Part shown: positions 1-17,500 of the stretch, in pieces | How the letters are laid out: every line of letters starts with the position of its first letter | How positions within the stretch are numbered: the stretch's first letter is position 1 | NCBI GenBank assembly: GCA_964020155.1 | Contig: OZ026564.1 | Location: forward strand, 317,501 to 335,000 | Reading direction: 5' to 3' | DNA length: 17,500 nt | From: Chondrilla cf. caribensis | Lineage: Eukaryota > Porifera > Demospongiae > Chondrillida > Chondrillidae | Program-made: the position numbers and the translations under genes | Notes under the pieces: model-generated | What the model was told of the DNA's origin: nothing | Database searches by the model: none | What the model saw: the letters and a program-made list of their open reading frames with translations, nothing else

Positions 1-233
1 CACACACTAGTAGAGGTCCTACTGTACACACACTAGTAGAGGTCCTACTGTACACACACTACTAGAGGTCCTACTGTGTACACACTAGTAGAGGTCCTAC
101 TGTGCACACACTAGTAGAGGTCCTACTGTGCACACACTAGTAGAGGTCCTACTGTACACACACTACTAGAGGTCCTACTGTGTACACACTAGTAGAGGTC
201 CTACTGTGCACACACTAGTAGAGGTCCTACTGT
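1..233. repeat. 26-bp minisatellite, array A (window edge)
   Basis: About nine head-to-tail copies of a 26-bp unit with the core agtagaggtcctactgt, joined by short CA-rich linkers. Variation is mostly in the linker (gtaca, gtgta, gtgca) and in one position of the actagtag/actactag segment. The array begins at or before base 1, so its true length is unknown. The monomer has a short dyad (AGTAG...CTACT). The same unit recurs in reverse orientation at 3494-4006. Confidence 0.95.
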
Positions 234-440
234 ATATCTTCCACTAATATGGTCTCAAGGTATAGCTTCAGTAATATATAATAATAGGTAGACTAAACAC
301 ACTAATGGATCACCCAGGTAAAAGAATGGCTATGAAGGTGTGCAGACATAATATCCTACACTTTCATTAATGTCTGAATGAGTACATGCTCTGCTGGCTT
401 CTGCTTGTGGTTAACACTGCTGACCTGTCTTCCTACAATC
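234..440. other. Unique AT-rich spacer, no gene seen
   Basis: Ordinary unique sequence between the 26-bp array and the TG tract. I see no ORF with coding character, no splice-bounded exon and no RNA gene. Confidence 0.6.
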
Positions 441-710
<270 letters not shown>

Positions 711-1253
711 GTACTATCCCGACATGACAATAAGAGGGCTCCTAAGCAGCGCGTCTTCTCTGTAGACACATGCTTATGTACATACATACGTACATACATA
801 TCCACATAGTAGTGACACCAGTTAATAGTGCACAATAACATGATGTCATAATAATAATAATAATTATCACAAATGATGTTCAAAAGCCTCTCTTGATGCT
901 GTCACACAGACGGGCAGTCACAACGGACACAGACGGGCAGTCACAATGGGAACAATCACATACATCATCGAGTCGGGGCATGCACTACTCATTCGCTGAG
1001 ACAAAACCAACACCACCAGATGCTGAAGTGTTCAAGTGAACACAAAATCTATTTATGACTGATCCCTGTAGCATGCCTACACTGAGTGGCAACACCTACT
1101 GAGTCAGCAAAAATGACAAGAACTCATTAGTGGGGTAATTAGCAGTGTGTGTGTTCCTCTCAATAATAACAAAACAGAGGGTTAGGTTTTAGGCTGGTGT
1201 TACGGTACGTACGTACGTATGTCTATTCAGCATTGGATGCAACCTTATAGTGT
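711..1253. other. Non-coding region, possible 3' flank of minus-strand gene
   Basis: No coding exon is seen. A short tandem duplication of cacagacgggcagtcacaa lies at 905 and 928 (23-bp period), an ATA-rich run lies near 850-865, and a TACG microsatellite lies at 1203-1220. If the candidate exon at 1254-1455 is real, this stretch would hold its 3' UTR. I could not pick out a clear AATAAA on that strand. Confidence 0.5.
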
Positions 1254-1455
1254 TCAGGAGTGTTTGTACGTAAATGCTGTTTGTTTGAGGGCTTTCAAAG
1301 CTTTCTCATCTTGGAACTCCCAACCCCGTGGGTCGTCTTCAGCTTTGAACTTCCCTGAGAGATGAAAGGTTTCCTCCCACACCTCCCACACCAGTGGTGT
1401 GTTGAACCTTCGCTCCCTTTCTGAGTGTACATTGAATCTTCGCAAATTACTCAAA
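1254..1455 (-). CDS. Candidate terminal coding exon of an unrecognised gene
   Basis: The minus strand is open for 66 codons and ends in TGA at 1254-1256. It is preceded by a good acceptor: a pyrimidine-rich stretch (ttctcttgttgtcttgagcg) and then CAG, with the exon beginning at 1455. The exon starts with one base that completes a split codon (phase 2). The peptide is charged and tryptophan-rich, with segments RRFNVHSERERRFN and PLVWEVWEETFHLSGKF, unlike the repeat-derived frames nearby. It joins in frame to the donor at 3295, which also leaves phase 2, giving an AG+T serine codon. I do not recognise the family and assign no function. It could be a chance ORF; the composition and acceptor favour a real exon. 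Confidence 0.4.
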
Positions 1456-3294
1456 CTGCGCTCAAGACAACAAGAGAATTTTTAGGTTCTACGATATTGT
1501 ATGACCTACACATATGTACGTATGTTATATCCACTGATCCATGTCAGGACAAAGTGGGTTGTGTTTGCGGTGTATGTGCATACATATGTACGTAGGTATG
1601 CAGTCGAATTCCCTTGGTTCAGTCTACAACAATGAGGAGATTGTAAATTTGTAGTCAGTCTACTTAGTACCTACATAGCGAGACCCTTGATAACACCAGG
1701 TCTTACACTGGGAAATGGAAATACCCTACAGCAGTATTAAGAGTCATCGGTGAAGGGGAAATGACAATACACAAGCCTCTCATCAGCGCACATTGTACTT
1801 GTGGTGAGTAGAGGTACGTACCTACACATGCACACAAGGGTTAAGACAGCATCGTACGTACACACACAGCATGGAGAGTTGCACATACGTACGTATGCAT
1901 GTATATATGTACGTATGTATGTGAGTCCAAAGACGTAATCCAACATCACACATACAGGACACCATGATGGCTGACATTAAAGTGGTTCTTCTATACTGCA
2001 CATACGTACATACGTATGTATACATTGTTGCAAGGACGTCAGACACCAACACCAACTCAGAGACGAGTTATTGGCATACTTACATACAGTGGAGGTCAGA
2101 TGTACAGGATGCTCTCAGAACCCTACTCAGTGGGTGGGTGGGGCTAACAGGGCAGGCCCATGTAGCAGGATTGTGGCTAACACCCATCACACACCCATGT
2201 AAGCACATTGAAATGTATGTATAATATGTGACCACCTTATATGTGGGCGAGTATTCAAGTGTATACACAACACATAAGGGTAGGAATGTGGATGCCTTTC
2301 ATGTACATATCCACAAGATATCTTCCCAAGGTCCACAAGCACATGATACAATCCAGTCACAATGGGACCACAGTAGTTGAGCCAATGTGGGCACACATGT
2401 ACGTACGTTTTACATTTTCTCAGAACTCATACGTATGTACGTAGGTAGTGTACGTACGTACATTGGGAACTACGTACGTACGTGAGTGTGCTTCCATGTG
2501 GAGTTTGAAGTGAGTATAGTCAAAATGAAGTTTGAAGTAAAGTATTTTAGTCTGAAAAGGTACGTATAGAAATGAAAACTAGTTAACCGTATCATGTGTT
2601 AATAAAATTTCACTAATCATTCACGTATGCACAAACATCATATTAATGAGTGCGGTGGGTTACCTGAATCATTATAAAGCATGTGCGTACGTACACTGGT
2701 GAATTTTTGGACTGGGAAAGTGTGATGGGTGAACAAGAATCAAGGTATGGAATATCCAAACAAACATGTACCTCAACTCTGTCACAGCACTTTGTACCAT
2801 CATTTTGGGTTAATTGTGTTTGTACTAGTTAGCAGTTTGTACAATTATAAGGAGATTGTCATTGTAAAAAAACAGCAAGTTTGTACATACGCACGTATGT
2901 GTTCACACACAGTTATTAGGATGCATCACGGGGGAACAGTAAAGTAGACGCACAGTAAGGTACATTGATGGATTGAAGGCGGACACCACAACCACCTCAG
3001 CACCTCAGGAATTCAACACATCACGACCATAAACATGACTACCAGGACCCATTGAGAGGGGAACCCATAGCAAATGACACACTCAGTGTACACAATAGCT
3101 AGGTGATTCCATTGACTGCGATCCATATTGGATTAGATAACGCCCGCACACACACACACACAGCAACCTCCACACAACTACAATGTATTAGGTTCACCTT
3201 TGAGCGAAGAATGACACATATTTGGAGTCGCATAGAGTCAGCTTGAAGTCATAGAAGACAGTGGCAGAGGAAGTCAGTGCTAACAGTTAATTAC
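1456..3294 (-). other. Putative intron of minus-strand gene; microsatellite-rich
   Basis: This is the sequence between the two candidate minus-strand exons. It has many TACG/GTAC clusters (around 1590, 1850-1920, 1998-2020, 2398-2490, 2685) and a small CA run at 3146-3162. I see no other exon or RNA gene. Short ORFs here (1737-2444, both strands) are translations of tacgta-type repeats or lack splice support. Confidence 0.4.
2398..2490. repeat. (TACG)n / ACGT-palindromic microsatellite cluster
   Basis: Several short runs of tacgtacgta and its tacgtatgta variants fall within 90 bp. The tetramer ACGT is self-complementary, so such runs read the same on both strands. Similar clusters recur through the window. 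Confidence 0.85.
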
Positions 3295-3491
3295 CTCTCT
3301 GGTAACACTATTGAACCTAGAACAGACCATGGTGAAGGAACATTGTCTGCGCTTGTCACAGTACAGGCAGTAGGAGAACCAGCCATGATAAACAATTCAA
3401 GTGTACTTTGATGTCCTCTGATGTGGTCTCCAATATAAATTCGTGTACCTTTATATGGACAATGCCAGTGTATGTCAAGAGGTACATCCAC
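3295..3491 (-). CDS. Candidate internal (or first) coding exon, unrecognised gene
   Basis: The minus strand is open for about 66 codons, up to a strong donor (GAGAG then gtaatt) at 3295/3294 that leaves phase 2. The encoded peptide includes DVPLDIHWHCPYKGTRIYIG and ends VLGSIVLPE. It joins in phase to 1254-1455. The 5' limit is uncertain because the reading frame runs into the 26-bp minisatellite at 3494. A weak acceptor (tagag/GTTC) lies there, or translation may begin at an internal ATG with a good context (atcATGg) inside this exon, which would give a product of about 97 residues. I do not recognise a family. No zinc-finger pattern is present, so it is not obviously the continuation of the A20-finger gene upstream. 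Confidence 0.35.
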
Positions 3492-3493
3492 CA

Positions 3494-4006
3494 GTGTGTG
3501 TACAGTAGAACCTCTACTAGTGTGTGTACAGTAGGACCTCTACTAGCGTGTGTACAGTAGGACCTCTACTAGTGTGTGTAAAGTAGGACCTTTACTAGTG
3601 TGTGTACAGTAGGACCTCTACTAGTATGTACAGTAGAACCTCTACTAGTATGTACAGTGGGACCTCTACTAGCGTGTGTACAGTAGGACCTCTACTAGTG
3701 TGTGTACAGTAGGACCTCTACTAGTATGTGTACAGTAGGACCTCTACTAGTGTGTGTACAGTAGGACCTCTACTAGTATGTGTACAGTAGGACCTCTACT
3801 AGTGTGTGTACAGTAGGACCTTTACTAGTGTGTGTACAGTAGGACCTCTACTAGTGTGTGTACAGTAGGACCTCTACTAGTGTGTATACAGTAGGACCTC
3901 TACTAGTGTGTGTACAGTAGGACCTCTACTAGTGTGTGTACAGTAGGACCTCTACTAGTGTGTGTACAGTAGGACCTCTACTAGTGTGTGTACAGTAGAA
4001 CCTCTC
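3494..4006. repeat. 26-bp minisatellite, array B (inverted relative to array A)
   Basis: About twenty copies of gtacagtaggacctctacta plus a gtgtgt linker, the reverse complement of the unit at 1-233. Most units are 26 bp; two near 3625-3665 are shorter because the linker is trimmed. Variants are aaagtagg for acagtagg and a few agaacc for aggacc. Its edge abuts the candidate exon at 3295-3491. Confidence 0.95.
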
Positions 4007-4439
4007 TTAGACCTCATATACAACTACAGAAGACCACACACAAACACACATAAATGTGCATCCACACACATACATACTCTCATACACATATCCATGCAAG
4101 TAGTATGTACGTACATGCCACAGCAGAGCCCCCAACTTCACACTAACAGCACAACTGCACTCAGCAGTGGTAGGTAGCCAACACATTTCCCACATGAAGA
4201 AATTCTTGTAATACTGACGAAGGGTAAGTGTTCACTGAACAATCAGAACCGAATATCGGCACGTTACTACCTCAGTAAAACTTGTCGCTCAACCCAATAA
4301 ACACTTTAACGTGCCAACAAGACACACGTTTGTTCCAAATTCACCGATGAGTAGCCCACGAAGTGGCGCTCGCGTCAAAAAACAGGCAAATAACCTAACA
4401 ACTAAGTTGTTGGGGGAGATAACACAGACGTAAACTTAC
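4007..4439 (-). other. Putative intron of the A20-finger gene; nothing else recognised
   Basis: The stretch begins at the donor (CATA then gtaagt on the minus strand, 4440/4439) and extends left to the minisatellite. It has CA-rich simple sequence at 4036-4100 and otherwise unique DNA. No AN1 zinc-finger exon, which would complete a ZFAND5/6 protein, is visible anywhere to the left in this window. Confidence 0.45.
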
Positions 4440-4650
4440 TATGTGTTGTCAATGTGTCTTCGCTAGTTCCTTCTTGTCGACCTACAGTCGTCTTCGAAGA
4501 ATTCATCGCTTGTTCTTGTTTTATCAGGACATGGTCTCTGTAACATTTGGAACAAAATCCTTCTGTGTCTACGTTTCCAAAAAACCCACACCCGTTACGG
4601 CACAATAGAGCCTGGTTAGGTTGGGTTCTTGGGTTACTTTCTCGTTCCAT
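4440..4650 (-). CDS. A20-type zinc-finger protein, first coding exon (ZFAND5/6-like)
   Basis: The 70 codons start at ATG 4650 and end at a strong donor (gtaagt) in phase 1. Residues 17-36 fit the A20 finger: C17-x3-C21-x11-C33-x2-C36, with GCGFFGN and [10 protein letters not shown] around the cysteines. A finger this close to the N terminus, followed by a Ser/Thr/Gln-rich linker, resembles ZFAND5/ZFAND6, in which the A20 finger binds ubiquitin and an AN1 finger sits at the C terminus. The AN1 part is not in the window, so Rabex-5 (RABGEF1) or another A20-finger protein remains possible. The frame extends a few codons upstream (VSGIVSEEE) to a stop at 4687-4689; I chose the ATG because family members begin this close to the finger. 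It is divergent from RNF32 at 5058. Confidence 0.75.
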
Positions 4651-5057
4651 TTCTTCTTCGCTGACAATTCCACTCACTAAGTGACACTATGAACGTAAAG
4701 TCCTCCACTAAAACGACAGTGGTCCTACTCTTTCGATAAAAGGGTTCAAATCTACTCAATCTAGAGGGAGTCTACAGTAGTGGTCCTACTCCGGGTTAGT
4801 TGTGAACGTCTTTCTGGTATCAACCGCAAGAATTTCTATGGATATGACTTGTTTACGGTGCGCGCCGAGTGTGCGGGAAGCTCCATTGGGTCACGACAAA
4901 CTACGTCACCGGATGCGGCGGAAGAGCTTGCCAAATATGGAAGTATTAAGTTTAAAAATAGTAACATATTCGATTAATCTGTCACCATGTCAACATCCCC
5001 ACGGGACATGGAGAGCGACGCATGTTTGTCGACGTGCTTCGGAGTCTGCATGGAGAT
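4651..5057. promoter_or_regulatory. Head-to-head intergenic region, probable bidirectional promoter
   Basis: Only 407 bp separate the start codons of the A20-finger gene (minus) and RNF32 (plus). The region is free of the tandem repeats and TACG microsatellites that fill the rest of the window, and it is locally CpG-containing (4858-4925, for example gcgcgccgagtg). A 13-mer, agtggtcctactc, occurs at 4718-4730 and 4779-4791 in direct orientation; its ggtcctact core also occurs in minisatellite array A. I see no clear TATA box. The ORF reading through 4780-4977 has no homology I recognise and is more likely 5' UTR or promoter. Confidence 0.5.

Positions 5058-5061
<4 letters not shown>
4987..5061 (+). 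other. Upstream ORF overlapping the RNF32 start
   Basis: The ATG at 4987 has a strong context (gtcaccATG) and opens a 24-codon frame (MSTSPRDMESDACLS...). It ends in TGA at 5059-5061. That stop overlaps the chosen RNF32 ATG at 5058 as ATGA. If the transcript starts upstream of 4987, this uORF could dampen or couple RNF32 translation. It does not matter if transcription starts later. Confidence 0.35.
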
Positions 5062-15233
<10,172 letters not shown>

Positions 15234-15382
15234 TAATGTCTGTTATCAGTGAAGGTGGTGTAAATTGTCATTTATTTAATATTTTTGTGTATCATTTTTT
15301 TATTTCTAGCTACAGTTGACTCCAGATCCCACAAACCAAAATATCCGCATGAAAAATTTCTTTATAACTGCATCGCATCTTC

Positions 15383-15388
15383 AATAAA
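15383..15388 (+). terminator. RNF32: Candidate RNF32 polyadenylation signal (AATAAA)
   Basis: A canonical AATAAA lies 150 bp after the RNF32 stop, in an AT-rich stretch (ttcaataaataag). It is the only canonical hexamer I see between the stop and the next gene. The cleavage site is not identifiable by eye. Confidence 0.5.
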
Positions 15389-15599
15389 TAAGAACATGTA
15401 CAATACCGTCATTACTGCCATCTGGAGGCTATGCGAATAGAAATCGTGCAACCTAACTGCTGCGTGCGCCATGCATCGCGGCCTGTTCAGAGATTGGTAG
15501 ATGTGCTTCAAAGTCGGAATGGAGTATACTGAATATAGCATATAATTTGCGTGTACCCGTCCATCGCGAGATAACCCCCCTGAGATGTTGCATTGTACC

Positions 15600-15762
15600 G
15601 TCAACCACAAGCGGGTATAATATGGGCCCGGTCGGCGTTTATCCACGATCGTGTCTGTCCGTTTATTGCCCCTCTTATAAGTAACATACGAGCGATGATA
15701 TGTTCAGTATCGTGCGACCTTTAATGAATCAAGCATACCACAACTGGAATCCGAGAAGGGTG
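15600..15762 (+). promoter_or_regulatory. Putative promoter / 5' UTR of the secreted-protein gene
   Basis: The stretch between the RNF32 3' end and the signal-peptide ATG is CpG-richer than its flanks (cggtcggcgtttatccacgatcg). It has a TATA-like cttataagtaac at about 15673-15684, 80 bp before the ATG. No repeats are present. The 94-codon minus ORF at 15362-15646 shows no recognisable motif. Confidence 0.35.
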
Positions 15763-15835
15763 ATGGCTTTGTTTGGGAAGACCATTACTGCAGTATTCTT
15801 GCTGGTTTCCCTGGCCAAAATGGATCAAGTTGCAG
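15763..15835 (+). CDS. First coding exon of a secreted/membrane protein: signal peptide
   Basis: The ATG at 15763 opens 24 codons ending at a good donor (GCAG/gtaatg) in phase 1. The peptide MALFGKTITAVFLLVSLAKM plus DQVA has a basic residue at position 6, a hydrophobic core (ITAVFLLVSLA) and small residues near the end, as a signal peptide should. A phase-1 intron right after the signal peptide is typical of animal extracellular proteins. The phase fits the exon at 17034, where the joined codon is Gly. Additional exons between the two cannot be excluded. Confidence 0.65.
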
Positions 15836-15900
15836 GTAATGTAGAAAGTGGATGATTGAATGGGGAAGATAGCACACCACACAACACCACACACACAACA

Positions 15901-15938
<38 letters not shown>

Positions 15939-17033
15939 TGTTTGGACTTGAAATCTTCAAAAGGATCTGACAGCATCTTGCCAAGTTCAGTTTAGCTCAA
16001 TTTTATTAATATTTGTACCTCCAATTGAGGAGGGCTTTGCAATTAAAAAATTAATCCCAATTAGAAGGTGTCCTCATTAGAGAGATATCATTAGCTGTTG
16101 GACAGACCTTTGCAATGTTTAGTCTAACAGTAATATATGATATTCATAGGCTCACTATGCCACTAGTTCCTTGAGATTGAGTACAAGGTATATACAGCAT
16201 AGCAATCACAGAGCTGTCAGGTTGAATGTGGCCACAATCAGAAGGATTCTATGAAGCAGCAATAACTTTGAAAAGCCTCCACACAGCTCTTCGTGATTAT
16301 TGTTGTGTCAATAATTGTAGTGGAACACTTAATCACTCAATCCTACGAAATCTTCCTATTTATGGGAAGGCTATGAGGAGGCTCCCTTTGACAACTTTAT
16401 TTGGTAAAGAACAGAGAATCTGATGTTGTGAGGCCACAAAACTTGACAATCAATTCATAAGTAATCCACAGATGACCCATGTGATTTTTCTAACTTGATT
16501 AAATTCTTCATTTTAATTTGGAGATGTACTTCTGTAACAGTACCATTAATGACCAGTTGCCATCCACTGAGATTAAGATTGAGTATTGAGTGTAGATATT
16601 TGCTTTCCTTGATCTCATTTTGTGGTGGTAGTCATAATTTCAGCAAGATTGCACAAATCTCACAGCATGCAGCTTACCTGTGTGGTTCATTACCCCTCCA
16701 GGATCAGTATTCCAAATTTAATTTAGTGGCTTATAACAACAGTTTGGACTTTCACTTGTGTATTGGTTATATAGCATCACTCACCCAACACATTGAGGTA
16801 TTGCAAATTCAATAGAAAGACTTGTTATTGGATTTGCTCACCTGAGTCACAGGCTGATACTCAACAGGTGTTAGGGGAAGCCAATTGAGCGTTATTCACA
16901 ACAACCCATTTTTACCAAGTTGTTCACGATGTTGCTTCAAAATCCAATTTACTATGATGATGTCGTGAGCTACAGCAATTATTTTTACATGTGTGTGTTT
17001 GTGTGTGATGCATCACATTGCCCATTTACACAG
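15836..17033 (+). other. Putative intron 1 of the secreted-protein gene
   Basis: Bounded by gtaatg and cccatttacacag. It holds a CA tract (15873-15937) and AT-rich unique DNA free of TACG microsatellites. At 16010-16090 a cctccaattgaggag segment and gtgtcctcattagagag resemble the local MITE ends in decayed form. Two open frames at 16226-16423 and 16495-16815 (65 and 106 codons, plus strand) are discussed among the findings. Confidence 0.55.
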
Positions 17034-17171
17034 GCCAAGAAGCAACTGTTAGGTTTGAACAGTCCCGATATTCTGCTAACGAAGGTGATTTTCTTCGTTT
17101 TCGCCTCATTGCCCTGGGAACTTTCTCGTCCAATTTCTCAGTGAATGTATCCCTTCAGCCTATATCAGCAG
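17034..17171 (+). CDS. Calx-beta-like extracellular exon of the secreted-protein gene
   Basis: The acceptor is cccatttacacag and the donor is GCAG/gtgaga; it is symmetric phase 1-1 (138 nt, 46 residues). The peptide begins GQEATVRFEQSRYSANEGDF and continues through IALGTFSSNFSVNVSLQP. The pattern V-x-F-x(4)-Y-x-x-N-E-G-D followed by a strand and a hydrophobic V-x-V-x-L strand is what I expect from a Calx-beta or related cadherin-like beta-sandwich repeat, common in large extracellular proteins of sponges and cnidarians. Only the first half of such a domain is here, so the rest should be in exons to the right of the window. NFS is a possible N-glycosylation site. Family assignment is by motif only. 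Confidence 0.6.
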
Positions 17172-17364
17172 GTGAGAAGGCAAACTCTGTTCTTAATATA
17201 TTATGATATGTATTATGTAAACAAGCTTGTTACCACAATATTGTAACAGTTATCATGCATTATGCTTTTGGTAACCTGGGAAGAGTGTCTCATTGATGCA
17301 TGTATAATATAGTTGATTTTCTGGTGTAGCTGGTCTAGATCTGTAGGTGGAGGAGGGTACAGAT
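17172..17364 (+). other. Start of the next intron
   Basis: AT-rich unique sequence after the gtgaga donor. It includes a short inverted agatct pair (17336-17366). No exon seen. Confidence 0.5.
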
Positions 17365-17500
17365 CTAGAGGTGCTTTACTGTAGTTGAGTTGACATGGTG
17401 GATAGTTCAACAGTGGTCAGTTAGGACAGGTGGTCTTGATACAGAGGTGCTTTACTGTAGTTGAGTTGACATGGTGGATAGTTCAACAGTGGTCAGTTAG
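17365..17500. repeat. 76-bp tandem repeat running off the right edge
   Basis: The segment gaggtgctttactgtagttg, continuing agttgacatggtggatag and ttcaacagtggtcagttag, starts at 17368 and again at 17444, a 76-bp period. The second copy is cut by the window end. The two visible copies are identical over the shared 57 bp. Confidence 0.85.

Noticed and set aside
3291..4677. Joining the A20-finger exon (4440-4650) to the exon at 3295-3491 as one gene
   Set aside because: The phases could be made to fit only with a weak acceptor inside the minisatellite, and the downstream peptide lacks an AN1 finger or any Rabex-5-like sequence, so I kept them separate.
15362..15646. 94-codon minus ORF between RNF32 and the secreted gene
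   Set aside because: It covers the likely polyadenylation signal and promoter region; no motif or splice context, and its composition is not distinctive.

Overview
The window is eukaryotic, almost certainly metazoan nuclear DNA, and most like a sponge or another early-branching animal. It has short coding exons with consensus GT/AG junctions and long introns full of tandem repeats, MITE-like elements and dispersed (TACG)n-type microsatellites. It also has an animal-type RNF32 gene and the start of a secreted gene whose VNEGD-like (here ANEGD) segment is common in sponge and cnidarian extracellular proteins. The phylum is an inference; no diagnostic marker is present.

Layout. 1-233: a 26-bp minisatellite, followed by a long TG tract. 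1254-1455 and 3295-3491 (minus): two phase-compatible candidate exons of an unrecognised gene. 3494-4006: the same 26-bp minisatellite in the opposite orientation. 4440-4650 (minus): the first coding exon of an A20-zinc-finger protein, most like ZFAND5/6. 4651-5057: a short head-to-head intergenic region. 5058-15233 (plus): a complete eight-exon RNF32 gene. Its exons join in phase to a 387-residue protein with two RING-H2 fingers around an IQ motif. Its introns (0.2 to 2.6 kb) hold two MITE families, four minisatellites, a G-rich block and several TG tracts. 15763-17500 (plus): the 5' end of a secreted or membrane protein gene, with a signal-peptide exon at 15763-15835 and a Calx-beta-like exon at 17034-17171. 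A new tandem repeat runs off the right edge.

How the parts relate. Two of the recognisable proteins, RNF32 (a probable RING E3 ligase) and the A20-finger protein (a ubiquitin-binding type), belong to ubiquitin biology and start about 0.4 kb apart on opposite strands. A shared promoter is plausible but unproven. The secreted gene starts 530 bp downstream of the RNF32 stop and looks independent.

Non-coding highlights. Most of the minisatellite monomers contain a palindrome, and several share an AGAGGTYCYACTGTA-like core with the terminal inverted repeats of the local MITEs. This suggests the arrays grew from transposon ends. I found no convincing undescribed enzymatic or defence system; the novelty here is in repeat architecture.
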